Position numbers and translations under genes: made by a program. Positions 1 through 11,404 of a DNA stretch of 64,000 bases are shown piece after piece. Numbering within the stretch: position 1 is the stretch's first letter; each line of letters begins with the position of its first letter. Below the pieces are notes generated by a model, which was given only the letters and a program-made list of their open reading frames with translations, made no database searches and had not been told where the DNA came from. This DNA is from Gnetum montanum (taxonomy: Eukaryota > Streptophyta > Gnetopsida > Gnetales > Gnetaceae), in assembly GCA_015680685.1 (NCBI GenBank), contig MNCI01004505.1, forward strand, positions 309,158-373,157. Direction: 5' to 3'.

Positions 1-750
1 TGGAGGCACCCTTCATATTATCCAAATCTAAATGCTTATCAAGTTCAACATCCTGTTTCTCCAGCTGGGCCACCATACTCTATCGCACCACAGTACTATT
101 CTCCATAATATTATCAACCCATACCTCCAACACAATTGCCACCTTGTGCATCTTATACTCCTTCTAACTTTCAACATTCTCATCCTTTCCCTCCTTCCAC
201 AATGCCACCAACTATTCCTAAGGTACCTGCACCACAGCAACAACCCATGAACACTACTTGTGCTACTACTACTAACAGCAGTGAAAAGCCTCCTCAACAT
301 CAAAAGCATCCTTTCTTTAAACATGGCCGTAAGAAGGGACAACATTATTTAGAGGCCACTGCATCTTCCAACTCAGCACAAGCCCCACACTGTGGTGCAC
401 CCTTACCTTCGAACCTAGCACCTCATGTAACTTCATCAGGGCCACCAACTCACACTCCAACAACCATACAGCCTAATGAACAAAACCATGGGAGGCATCA
501 ACCCAATCCTTGCATACTATCTAACGGTCACAAACATCATCGTGGATCAACTTGTTATCCGGGAACTACATCGTATAAAGTGCCCCACTATGCTCATTAT
601 AATCAAGTGTGTGAACCCCGAGGGGATAAGTATGGCCAAGTTCCAATATTTCCAACATGCAAGGATTCTTATTTTCTTTTTATTAATCCTTACCATTCTC
701 AACCGCTTAGTTATGGGGAGTACCCCCATTCTAAATAACGAGCAAGGTTA
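1..750 (+). pseudogene. Athila-type copy 1: gag-protease linker remnant (partial at window edge)
   Basis: A Pro/Gln/Ser/Thr-rich reading frame (about 136-738, with an upstream part to base 1) enters from the left edge. It is rich in PP, PPT and HP steps and has no catalytic motif. Its composition matches the low-complexity linker between the Gag zinc-knuckle-like region and the protease in the two other copies here (minus strand about 24740-25370; plus strand about 53250-53880). I infer it is the same linker. The protease that should follow is missing: the frame runs into the T-rich spacer that lies after pol in the other copies, so pol seems to be deleted. The last 250 bases (about 480-750) are less clearly linker. 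A host proline-rich protein exon is a weaker alternative. Confidence 0.5.
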
Positions 751-2128
751 ATAAATATTTTTCATTTTCTTTGATTTTACAACTTTTTGTTTTTCAGTTT
801 TTCATTTTACAACTTTTTGTTCTATCTTTTTACCTTTTTTGTGTTTTTGTCTTTTTACGTTTTTGTAAGTAATCTCATCTACGAATAAAACACTCATGTG
901 GATCATTGGTTGAGGTGTGTTCTATGTTATTAATTCATGAGTGATCAATTATTTGGAACAGTGAGCCCATTACACCCACTCATCCACTCTATAAATAAGA
1001 GGTTCTGTTCGAGGGTACAGTGATATTCTTGACATTCTTAAAAACTTAAAATTAATTTTGTGTTCATTGTACCCAGAATGAAGAAGGATGGACCAAGAGG
1101 AAATGATTAGGATGTGACATCAAGGGGACTTGTGGATTCTCTTTGGTGACGACTGTGGATGTTATCATGCAACATGGTCGTACTAAGATCCTTGTAGATC
1201 TAATGAAAAATGGGAGTAAGAGTAATCAAAAGGGCACTTCAAAATAAAAGGCTATTCTAGGGGGTCCCACTAGAAAGACATGCACCCATGCCTGAAGGTT
1301 GGCAACTTCTCTGGATTCAGTATTCAAAAAAGAAAAAAAAAAGAGAGAGAGAAAGAAAAACAAAGTGCCACAAAACAAAAGTCACTCCTCCCTTGAATAA
1401 AACACCAAGTGATCGTACGCCTTGTTGTTGTGGTACTCTCATAGTTGCTCATCATGGGATGAAATAATGCGATGTCACTATTTAGAGGAATGGACTTGGT
1501 CCTGATCTTGGAACAATGGGTTAATAACACGATAATCATGCTTTGCACACAAGATTCACTGTGCCCTGGGTTAGTTACCTCATGTCTCAATCTCTATGCT
1601 CCCTTCTATACTTCGTCTCATCTCATTGTTCATGTAATTGTAGCTCGTGTCCCATGTAGCATAGAATATTCATCTCATTTCAATGATATTTACATGTGTG
1701 TGTTTTTTGGAGTTAGTGTGGATTACATTTAACCCTCCTAGTGCCCACGGACACTTTAAGTGTGGTTACACAAGGGCATTATAGGTAAGAACCAGCTTTG
1801 GGGAGGACCCACTTGTGTAATTTTTGTTGTGATCTTCACTTACGAAATAGCTCACACACACTATTTCTTACCCTCAGCTTAATTTTCAATTTATTTTCTT
1901 TCCCTACTATTATCCCTCTAAATTTTAACATTCCAATGTACCATTACATTCCCTTTCTCTTAACTGCCAATTTTTTATTGCTAAAGTTCACATCATTATC
2001 ATTAATGGTGCCTCTCGAATCAATGAAATTACCCTAGAACATTTTAATAATTGCCAATGTCCTCAATATTCCACATTAATTTCAAGAAAATCATTAAAAC
2101 TTCGATATTTTCTTAGTGTCTCACATCA
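751..2128 (+). other. Post-pol spacer of Athila-type copy 1
   Basis: No coding sequence is recognised. A T-rich tract (about 765-870) is followed by blocks shared with the spacers of the other copies, for example 'GATGTGACATCAAGGGGACT' near 1114 and 'GGGGAGGACCCACTTG' near 1799. Counterparts lie at about 57460 and 58145 (plus) and about 22780 and 23480 (minus). A TATAAATAAGAGG string at about 1000-1012 is the same as the TATA region of the copy 2 LTR. This conserved long non-coding spacer separates gag-pol from ORF3. Confidence 0.6.
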
Positions 2129-2200
2129 CTAGGGACGAGATATCGCATACGCGATGTATCGTACATGATATCACATCCTATTTACCTATAAATAGGTACC
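2129..2200 (+). promoter_or_regulatory. U3-like internal promoter candidate upstream of ORF3
   Basis: At 2137-2174 there are decayed copies of the GCGATATCGC/GTACGC inverted motif that fills the U3 of the copy 2 LTRs (28034-28105). A TATA box (TATAAATA, 2187-2194) follows about 20 bp later. The downstream sequence does not match the LTR, so this is not simply a solo LTR. The placement, about 475 bp before the ORF3 start, suggests a separate promoter for ORF3. The motif match is seen; the function is inference. Confidence 0.45.
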
Positions 2201-2563
2201 CCCATCGCAACACTTAGCATCATTTTTCCATTTCCACGGGGGGAGAGTTTTTGAAATTTTTCTCTGCGACTTGCGATTGCATGAACCTTTCCTTTCTACT
2301 CATATCTTGCTCGTTGGTACTCCGATTTTAATTCCGTTTGAACCTGCTTGAACCCGAACTGTTCAGCTTAGTCGTGGGGGAGAGAAACTTGCCGAAAAGT
2401 GCTTAAATTTTTTGAAATTTATCATTGCCCAAAGGACATCAGTTAGGGTAATTAACTTAACACTTAGAATAATTGTGCCTAAAAATCATTTAACCCTTAG
2501 GTATACCGGGAAACTAAAATGGAAACCACCTAAGTCACAGGACTCATTATTAAAACCTTTCAG

Positions 2564-2667
2564 GTACTATCACACATGATAACATAAGATCTTTAATTAA
2601 GATAAGTAGTAAGGTATAACTTAACTTCAAAAACAACCTTACTGACGCTTGGGCCGTGTGATTGCAG
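2564..2667 (+). other. Candidate 104-nt intron ending at the ORF3 start codon
   Basis: CAG|GTACTA at 2561-2569 resembles a plant 5' splice site. The interval is AT-rich, carries a branch-point-like CTTACTGAC (about 2637-2645) and ends GTGATTGCAG directly against the ATG at 2668. In copy 3 the equivalent position reads TGTGATTACAA|ATG (58896-58909), a decayed version of the same acceptor. Spliced downstream ORFs are known in some plant Ty3/gypsy elements; here splicing is inferred from sequence only. Confidence 0.35.
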
Positions 2668-5400
2668 ATGGCCCCGAAACATGCACAGTAGGAGGGTCCT
2701 ACCCAAGGTGGAAGCAAACGAGCTCAGAGAGGTGGAAGACAAAGACCTGTCAGACAACATGCAGAATAAGAGGAGCAATCATTTAGCATCCATCAAGACG
2801 AACCTTCTACCACACAATCCAGGCAGGCAGAAGGAGGAGCTGCTGGTGCGCCTAAACTGGGACAACAACTCACATTGCCCCAAGAGTGTGTTCAGGCTAT
2901 CCATGAGAAGTCCACATTCACTGCAATGATTGTGGAGTTAAACTTCGAATCTTTTACAGAGTTTTCTCATGAGGCTATTAGGGATCACCTCAAAGGGTCT
3001 CCCTTTTGGCCTATCCTCTCTAAAAGCAGTGCCTAGTACCTAGGAGAAACATACCAGCTCTGGCACAATAGGGAGTAGGGCACCACAGTTAATATTTGTG
3101 GTGTGACAGTTGACTTCTCTACGTAGGCAATTTCAGAAGTGTTAAACCTTCCAAACTCAGGGTCCTAGGTTGCTCGGTTATCTACCCGTTCAGACCCTGA
3201 TGTGCGAAAGGATTGGTTAGAGAAGGCTTATGGTAGAGACAAAGCATTTGGTAAATTGATTATGGAAGAGAGATTTTATTTCAAAATCGGAACATATAAC
3301 CTCTTCCCCACAAAGGGCCTCAAAAGAATATCAACGTATGCGGCTAGAGGATGTGCAGTGCTGATGGGAAAGTTTAATGCTAACCTACCCCATCTATATT
3401 TGATGGAGATCCTGAGGCAATTCGAGGAACGAAAGATAGGGAAGATGGCATTGCCTTTCCCTTGTCTTATCAGAAAGCTTTGTCAATGTGCTGGTATCCG
3501 AGGATACACCAATGATGTCCTTCGAAAAGCCCATATTGCTTCATATGCTGAATTACTAAAAGCACCAACTCCAAGAAAAAGCACTAGCGAAGAGCTGGGA
3601 CCAGAACAAGAAGAAGAATAGATGATTAGACCCAGTCAAACTCCAGCCATGGGTCCCATCCAACAACAAGAAGCAGGGCCTAGCACAGGCTAGGATCAGT
3701 CGCCACCACCGTAGGACTACAGACCATCGATGAGCCATCTTAGGGCCATCGCTGAGATGGTCAGTTGGAGAATTCATGATGATGCAAACCTCTTCTGTGT
3801 CATCGATGATGCCAGGTAGCCTACTATTTTGTTAGATCACACAAGGGGTGAATTCTCTATTCAAACAGGAGGAGGGGACAGTAGATGGTCACAACAGATC
3901 TCAGGAAACACGGCATCTTTTCAGGTGCAGTTAGAGACTGGTGAAGCAGCCATTGTGGTGGTCATGCAACATTAGAATGTCATGAGAGCTACAAATGTGG
4001 TCGCAAACCACATTAAAGAATCCTTCAATGTACTTGTTGTACCACCAGAAGATCTCATAGGAGCACGGGATGCTCAAACTCTAGCCGAAACCTCAATGAA
4101 TCCTGCGGAACATGAGGATGTGCTCAATAGATTACTCTAAACAGGACAAGTAATGACGTCCCTGTTTGACATTCCTCAGGATGTAATAGCAATTTAATTA
4201 GACCTCATTTCCACAAAGGGAAAGCTGGTCATATCTGAAGTGAGGGTTGAGCATGCTGAAGCTAAAGTGTAGAAACTACAAGAGCAGCTCGTGGCCTTAC
4301 AAGCAGCGCAGCGGGACCCTCTACAATTTTTTCCCGCAGACTAGCTAGAAAACTTTAGAACCGAGCAGCTAACAAAATTAGTAGCAGAGAATAAAAAGGT
4401 GGCAGAAGAAAAGGAGACAGCTATTTGGGATGCCTCCACATCACAGGTGCAAACCCATGCGCATCTTAAGGCACTCAAGGCCTTAGAGGAAGAAAATAAG
4501 CAGTTGGTTGCAGACAATCTTCGGTTGGCTGTGGTAGAGAAACAAAAGAACGTTCTCAATGAACACTTTCATCAACTATGAGAACAATTCATTCGGGTCA
4601 ACTGAGATGTAAGTCATTTAGCCAGAGAAAATTGAACCCTCTCAATGGAGGAGGTACGCACTATTCACCAAAAATCAGCAATTGAAATAAGCGCATGGCA
4701 GAATGAGGCTAAACAACACAAGAAGCTGAAGGAGCACTTCCAGGATTAGGTGGGGATGTATAAACAAATCCTGGAGAAGGAGATCCATATGGCCAAGGCT
4801 CAAATCAACACTATCAGTGCTCAACACACTAATTGGAGGACCATATTGGACACTTACGCCTTCTCCCACCAAGCGGAAGTTAAGAACCAGGACCTACAGA
4901 TCCAAGACTTGACAAAATACATGGAGTTGGCAAACCTTAGATATGCCAACCTTGCCATGTTAACAGCAGGGCACCTGAGGTTAGAGCTCGAGCAATAGGT
5001 GGCTTCCACCCACCTTAAATATGAAGAAAAATTTGCAGAGCACAAGAAGCTAATTGAGAAACTAGATGTCGCAAATTCTGAACTTGAGGTGGTAAAAGCA
5101 AGCTACCAAGGATAGAAAGATGTTGCAACTAACTTAGCTTGATGGCTAATAGATCTTCATGAATACAAAGACAAATCCAGAGCCTACGAAGAGGAATGAT
5201 GGGTGTTCGCGGTGTGGTATGTTAAAGCCAACCAGATGTTCCTGCAACTACCCTGTCCGTGGGAGGTGCCGACTCCATCAAACATAGGAACACTAGCATG
5301 GACGGCACACGATCCTCAGACCGAAGAGGAGAAGCTCCAAGCCATACTTCAATGCCGTCAAGCTTCAAATCCTGGAGCGCATGACAAAGGGAGTTGATGT
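2668..5400 (+). pseudogene. ORF3 of Athila-type copy 1: plant transposon-protein-like domain plus coiled coil
   Basis: One frame of about 910 codons runs from ATG 2668 to a TGA ending at 5397-5400. It is broken by about 22 in-frame stops but by no frameshift I can find. Residues about 85-320 (2920-3620) hold a globular region: a GETYQLW block, then IGTYNLFP, an Arg/Lys-rich segment, and PFPCLIRKLCQCAGI. The order resembles the plant transposon-protein domain I know as PF20167, found in Athila-like ORFs. A variable linker follows. From about residue 510 to 830 there is a Lys/Glu/Gln/Leu-rich region with coiled-coil character (for example KALKALEEENKQLVADNLRL). No membrane segment or signal peptide is visible, so a classical envelope is unlikely. 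Stops are mostly TAG (about 15 of 22), fitting CAG decay. Copy 3 carries a homologue at 58907-61087. The frame is real; the function is unknown. Confidence 0.7.
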
Positions 5401-5690
5401 CTCCAGAGTGAGGTGTATGATGTGTTTCTTTCAAAGTTCTCCAAACTTGATCTTGATATGGCACTTCATATTTATGGAGATATCATCTAGCCCTTGTGTA
5501 ATTCTCAATGTAGGTGTGATGCTTTTGTGTGTTTTCTTGTGTTGATTTTTTTATGATGATTTCAAGGTGTTTTTCTATGTTTGGGGGTGTTTTAGACTTA
5601 TTTTAATAGGGTCTAGAATGTTTTGAGGATTATGGGGACTTATTTGAAGGTGTCCGGAGGTTCTAGACCTTAAAACAAGCATCTTTATTT
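5401..5690 (+). other. Tail of Athila-type copy 1 after ORF3
   Basis: T- and G-rich sequence with no coding signal. I find no clear polypurine tract or LTR of copy 1. The 3' end of the copy seems to be lost at the junction with the next element, near 5690. Confidence 0.3.
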
Positions 5691-7292
5691 TTGGCCCTGG
5701 TAGGTTAGATGTCTACTCTAACAGTTAGACATCTGAGCTACATTTAAGATGTCTCATTTGAACAAAATATATCTATCTCAAGACGTAGATAGGCAAAGTA
5801 ATCCATGAATGGATATTCAAAAAATAGAAGCTTTACAAAAGTTGAAGACTATAGTTGCTACTATGATTTTTGAATCATCAATGTCTAATAACGTAGTTCT
5901 TTCTTTTTAAAAGGGATTCCTTGGTGAGTATCTAGAAGAAATTTTTTTTGAGACATAGCTAATGGGAGACCCTAGTTTCCACACTTGATCTTAGTGTTGT
6001 AATAAAAGCCTAGTATTTTGATGATAAAAGAACAATTAAGATTACATCTTTGAAAATAAAAAGCTAATCCTAAAAGGCCCAAGGGGAGAATACCATTCTC
6101 CCTACAACTAAAGAATTAAGATGAGAAGGATATTTGCACATATGCAGGAGGAGCCTATACCTTATCAATAACCTAAATATTTTGAACAACAAGCATAAGG
6201 GGAGTCTTCAGGGACTCTCAACAAAAGACACTCAGGTTGCAATATCTCCTACTCTAGCACCAATAGAAAAGAATGAGAAAGTAAGAGGTATATTTATATT
6301 AAGATTAATAAAGTATCTAAGGTAAAAGCATAAGATTTTTTTTGTCATGTTACATTTTGGATCTTTACCTTAAAGTGGATTTCTTGACAACTTATTTTTG
6401 AACTTGATATATTTACATCGGTATGAGCATCTTGTTAAGGATCTATTTGGTTGTTCTTGATCTTTTGAAATATTTAGCATGAGAAGTTGTATTACTTTGA
6501 TCTTTCTTGTAAGTATTTGATCTAGATCTTAAAAGTTGAATGTTCATGTATTTACTCTCCTTGTCATAGAATTGCTATGCCTTATCTTTTTTTTTTTGTT
6601 GATGTTTCAAAAGGGGAAGAATATTGGATTATTATAGAATCATAAGATATTAGTTACTAATGGCTTATTGGTTCAAAAAAAAAGTTATTTGATCTTCAGG
6701 GATTAAACTTTGAACTTCAGCATTTGGTTTTAAATACTCTTGGACATAAATTGAAAAGCTTGGCTTATTTGTGTTTGGATTACTTGTGCCTCATTAATTT
6801 TAACTTTGTTTATGAATAGATAAGAGGAAGCTGTAAATGAAAAAAAAATTTATCATTAGCCCTATGAAATCAATAAAAGATGTGTACTCTTTAACTAATT
6901 TTCTTCCTTTGCTAACTATTTGTATTTTAAGGAATTGTCATATGATGTTATGAACATTTATCTTATGGAACTTTTTTAAGGATGTTTGGATAGGTACTTT
7001 TCATGATCTCCTTCATTAGGTGTTGTCCAACAAAGTGGAGAGCTTTGTGATATTGTACATGCATACTATATGATATTGTTCTTTTTGGTCATACATAATA
7101 TATGATGTTGCTCTTTTTATGATATATCTTTGGAGACAAGTTTGTGATGTGTTCAATACATTAATAAAGACAAATTGTATTTTTCTCTACACACACACAC
7201 AAATGTTTGTGCTTTTATTGTTTATCATATAATTTTATGGTATTATGCTCACCTATTTTCTCAAGTTTTGGACATCACAAAAAAGGGGAAAA
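5690..7292 (+). mobile_element. Sirevirus-like copia element, 3' non-coding internal region
   Basis: AT-rich and without a convincing ORF. Two polypurine-tract-like strings are present: CAAAAGGGGAAGAATATT at about 6608-6625 and CACAAAAAAGGGGAAAATTG just before 7293. Several PPTs upstream of the 3' LTR, and the 'AAAGGGGGAGATTGTTG' type of junction, are known marks of the Sirevirus/Maximus copia lineage. AGATGTCT/AGACATCT motifs near 5705-5800 recur in the LTR. The left boundary is approximate. The lineage call rests on the PPT context, since no protein is preserved. Confidence 0.45.
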
Positions 7293-8335
7293 TTGTTGAC
7301 CTTTTGGCATGTAAAAAACTTAAAAATTATAGAATGTGGAAAATGTGTTTCTATTGCCTTGCAAGTGTAAGGATAGACCAAGAGCATGATGAGATTGGAA
7401 CAATAGCATAATCAAGAGCTTTAATGTATCAAGACATTAGATCAAGATAAAGAGAAAATTCTAAGTCTAAACGAGAGCTACATTGGGATGACAAGATAAG
7501 AGCTAGGATATAAGAGGAGTTTATTAGCCAAATGAAGATGTTCTAAAGACAACCAAGATGTTAAGTGGATAAGGGAATGCCTCAAATTTCAAAGTGCAAA
7601 AGTACACTAGACATCTATGAAAAATAGTAGATGTCTATCTTTGAAGATATATGTCTACAGACAAACATCTATAGGTAGACGTCTAAGGGTAGAAATCTAT
7701 AGGTAGATGTTGTTCAAGTAGATGTTGTTCCAGAATTGATAGTGTTGACAAAAAGATGTTTTCACTTTGAATTAAACATCTCAGGTAGCCATTCTCTAGC
7801 TGTTGGATGAATTTCAAGGAATTTGGATCATCATTATATACATCCTATGTAGCACTTGTGCTCTTTTTTGTATACCATTTGTATGTTGTTTTGTGAAAGC
7901 TTAAATGCAAGGAACTTATAAAGTGTAGTTACACTCTCTACTTGTCTTTCTTTCTTTCTTTCTTTTGTAGCCCTATGGATTTGTGCTTCTTGTAAGAAGG
8001 CATCTTCATTGAGATTTTTGGGACCTTGCAAGGTTGAGTGGTTTTGTAGTGACAAAACACTCTAGTGTAGAGCTCACATTTGTAAAAGTTGTGTAATCCT
8101 TTAAACCACATTTTGAGCTTATTGGATCCTTGCAAGGTTGATAGGTTTCATAGCAATGAAACTCTCCATAGTGGAGCTCAAATTTTGTAAAGGTTATGAT
8201 GCCATAAAAACCATATTTTTAAAGAAATAAAGTCCAAAGGTGTACACAGAATCTGCTCTCTGAGTGTGGACTACCCAAGTTGGGGAACCACGTAAAACTT
8301 TTGTTTGATTTTGGTGGCTGTAGTGATTTTAACTA
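7293..8335 (+). repeat. LTR of the Sirevirus-like copia element
   Basis: It begins TGTTGACC right after the PPT. The U3 carries a cluster of AGACATCT/AGATGTCT palindromic motifs (7610-7720). A TATATACA-type box lies near 7835, and a CTTTC microsatellite at about 7947-7966. The 3' part contains 'GGGGAACCACGTAAA' (about 8281-8295), a string typical of the R/U5 of plant copia LTRs. The right end is not clear: no CA plus tRNA-Met PBS is seen, and LINE sequence follows by about 8350. Confidence 0.55.
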
Positions 8336-10165
8336 GGAAACTTATTCAACCATGCCTTCTAAGTTCTCAATCCACAAAGGCAACCACAATAGTAGCCAAA
8401 GTTAAACAAAAGGCCTTGGATAACTTTTATAAAAAATTTGGAACCTATGAAGGAGAAAAATCTATGTATAAATTGGCAAAAATTATAAATAAGAAATGTA
8501 ATGACATTGATCATATCAAATACATCAAGGAAGAAAATGATAGAATTTTGATAAAAGACAATGATATTTTCAATAGGTGAAAAAATTATTTTCAAAAATT
8601 ATTAAATAAATAATTTCCAAGAGAAGACACCTAAGAAGAAGAACCAACTTTTGGTTTGGTTAATGAACTTACCTTCTCTAAGATGAAGATAGCCTCATCA
8701 AAGATGAAAAATGAAAAAGTTATGAGACCATATAACATTCCTATAGAAGCATGTAAAACATTGAGAGATACAAGAGCTTCTTTGCTAACATAATTTTTGA
8801 CAAAATTTTGAAGGATGGAGAAATGCCCAACAATTAGAGAAAAAGCTTTATTGTTTCCATTTACAAAAATAAAGGAAATACACAAAATTGTACAAACTAT
8901 AGAGGGATCAAGCTAATTAGCCATACTATGAACCTTTGGAAGAGAGTCATAGAGTAATGTCTCAAACTTGAATGAATAGTATCATAAAATTAGTTTGCAT
9001 TTTTGCCAAGGATATTTACTATAGATGCCATTTTTTTGATATGACAACTAATGGAGAAATTCAAAAAGCATATAAAACAATCTACGTATGATCTTTATTG
9101 ATTTGAAAAAAGCATATGATGGAGTGCCTAGAGATATTATTTGATTGATCTTGTGGAGGAAAAAAATCTCTAATAAATATATTAAAGTGATTCAAGACAT
9201 GTATGAAGGAGCTACCACTAAAATGAGAACAACTTATGGAATAACATCTAATTTTCCAGTCACAGTAGGTCTACATCAAGGATCTACACTTAGCTTATAC
9301 TTATTCACTATTATTACAGATGAATTAAAAATAAAATACAAGATGAAATATCTTGATATATGCTATTTGTAGATGATATTGTGTTGGTAGATACATCTCA
9401 TGAAAATATTACTACTAAAATGGAGAACTAGAGACATGCTCTAGAATCCAAAGGGTTAAGGTTATAAGAATTAAGATAGAATATATGGAATTGAATTTTA
9501 ATGATAGCATAAACAATGGTGAAATAGACGTTACTATTCAAGATAAAAAAAGTTTCTCATTACAAATAATTTCAATACATAGGACCAATCCTCCAATCAA
9601 ATGGTAAAATTAATAAAGACATCAGAAATAGAATTGAGGTAGGATGGTCAAAATGAAGATAGGCTAGTAGTGTTCTATATGATAAAATAATATTAATAAA
9701 ATTAAAGAAAAAATTTAATAAGACAACAATTAGGCCTACTATCTCATATGATAAATGTTGGGTTATATAAAGAAAGCCTGAACAACAAATTAGTGTGGTA
9801 GAAATGCAAATGTTTCGATGGATGTTGAATGTTACTAGAATAGATAAGCTACAAAATACAAGCATCAAAGGAAGACTTGGAGTGACTTCTACTTTAAATA
9901 AGCTACAAGAATGATGGCTTAGATGGTTTAAACATGTGTAAAGAATATTATACAATGAGTATATTAGCAAAGATTGCTACATCACTCTTCCAAGAAAGCC
10001 ACCAAAAGGAAGATAAAAAAATATGTGGCCAAAAATGACCAAAGATGATTTGAAGAAACTACAAATAAACAAATATCTAGCTTTTCATAGAAGTAAATGA
10101 TGAAAAACAAAACTCATGTAGTCAACCCCATTTTGTTGGGACAAGGCTAGACTAACAATGATGAT
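8336..10165 (+). mobile_element. RTE-type LINE, 5'-truncated, reverse transcriptase pseudogene
   Basis: Plus-strand frames carry RT blocks in RTE order. A connector ends in RWKNYFQKLLN (8305-8620). NYRGIKLISHTMNLW lies at about 8898-8942, FIDLKKAYDGVPRDII at about 9090-9140 and VGLHQGSTLS at about 9265-9294. The catalytic motif LFVDDIVLVD is at 9363-9392, in a different frame from the block before it, so there is a frameshift near 9355. The C-terminal RTE segment (MQMFRWMLNVTRIDKLQ, then LGVTSTLNKLQE) covers about 9805-9915. The 3' end is 'TTGTTGGGACAAGGCTAG' (10132-10149) followed by a short ATG/ATGATG tail, the usual end of plant RTE elements. The endonuclease domain is absent (5' truncation). 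Many stops: inactive. Confidence 0.85.
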
Positions 10166-10458
10166 GACATGTGATAGCATGTAAGTTAAGAAAGTTAAAT
10201 CAAATGGAAAACTTATGATTAATTCATGAAATGAAGATGCTTACCATTATCCATTTTCAGTCTTAATGATATCTCCAAGATAGTATTGTGGTGGTTGTTC
10301 ACTAGCCAAGTTTCTCTTGGATAATTCTAAATAAGAGTTGGAAGGATGTAATTTAAAAATGATTTACACATAACCAAAATGCCTTAAAGTTGCTAAAGAT
10401 GTCAAAAAAATTAATGATCATGAGCATAAATATTATTAAGCTAAAAGTCTCCTTTTTC
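10166..10458. other. Pre-insertion flank left of the giant dimer
   Basis: AT-rich, with no coding or repeat signal that I recognise. It ends ...TTTTTCATTAT, which includes the proposed left target-site duplication. It should be continuous with the sequence at 49645 onward in an empty allele. Confidence 0.4.
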
Positions 10459-10463
10459 ATTAT
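10459..10463. repeat. Left target-site duplication of the dimer (ATTAT)
   Basis: ATTAT lies next to the outer end of the left LTR and is repeated at 49640-49644 next to the right LTR. Because the left side reads ATTATTATAG, the exact phase could be three bases further right. Confidence 0.45.
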
Positions 10464-10710
10464 TATAGTGACTAAAAAATTTGGCTGCTAGAAGACTAAA
10501 AATTCCAGTGCAACATCTTTAACCTCAAATCCCTAGAACCTCCAAAAAATGGGATTAAAGGTGCCATGAATGGTCTAGCAGATCACCTAGGGACTTAGAA
10601 AATACAAAATAGGGGTAGAAAAGAATAAAAATGTAGTGTAGATTTGAGAAAATAAATGCATAGAAGGAAAAAATATAAATTAAACTTGCACATAAAATAG
10701 AACTTTAAAC

Positions 10711-10716
10711 TTTATT
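10711..10716 (-). terminator. Poly(A) signal of LTR-A
   Basis: AATAAA on the minus strand, conserved at 32383-32388 and 48383-48388 in the other LTRs, downstream of the TATA box in the transcription sense. Confidence 0.45.
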
Positions 10717-11140
10717 GTAGAATAAAAGGGGTTCAGAAATATATACAAGAATGCCTGAGAAGGCAAAGGGGTTCACTTCGATGAGGGCTTGGAATTTGTT
10801 GCTCCACGATCTAGATGCTTCACAACTCCCAAAAATGTGAAACCTTTCTGCAAACTTCACCAGATTTACAACATTGGTTGATGCAAGGGGATGAAAAATG
10901 TGAAGAATTTGGGCAACCAAAGTTGTCTGCATTAGGAGTCAAGGATCCCAGGAGCACAGCATGGGAACCATAGACTCATAAATTCCAAAGGGGGTAATGG
11001 GGGTCGCAAGGCCATAGGCTTTCCATGCTGGGATTCAAGAAACTATAAGTATGTGAGATTGTAAGACCTCTTGAGTGCTTGAAAATTCCCAAGTGTAGAA
11101 TTGCCAAGAGTGTGAAACCTGAAAATGGTGATTGGGGTTG

Positions 11141-11150
11141 GTTTTTATAG
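11141..11150 (-). promoter_or_regulatory. TATA box of LTR-A
   Basis: CTATAAAAAC on the minus strand, conserved at 32803-32812 in LTR-B and, as ATATAAAAAC, at 48813-48822 in LTR-C. It lies about 430 bp before the AATAAA signal, a normal U3/R order for minus-strand transcription. Confidence 0.5.
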
Positions 11151-11404
11151 GTTTTGAGCCATGAATGAGGTTGCAAATTGGCTGCAATATGGCTATAATT
11201 TGGCTACAAATTCCTACCATGTTTAGTTTAGGCGAATGCCCAAATTTGGAGGGTTACCATATATAGTAAGTGTCATACCCCCATGTCCATTCCATTTACT
11301 AAAAATAGTAATGGAGGAATGACATCTACACTTCGAGGATGGCTTCTACATTGGGAGGCAAATCTTCCACATTGAGGGCAGATCTTCCATGATGGGGTAG
11401 ATCT

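Noticed and set aside
2668-5400. Envelope-like gene
   Set aside because: No signal peptide, transmembrane segment or cysteine pattern is visible; the C-terminal half is coiled coil.
9572-9970. A 132-codon hydrophobic minus-strand protein
   Set aside because: It is the antisense of the LINE reverse transcriptase C-terminal region.
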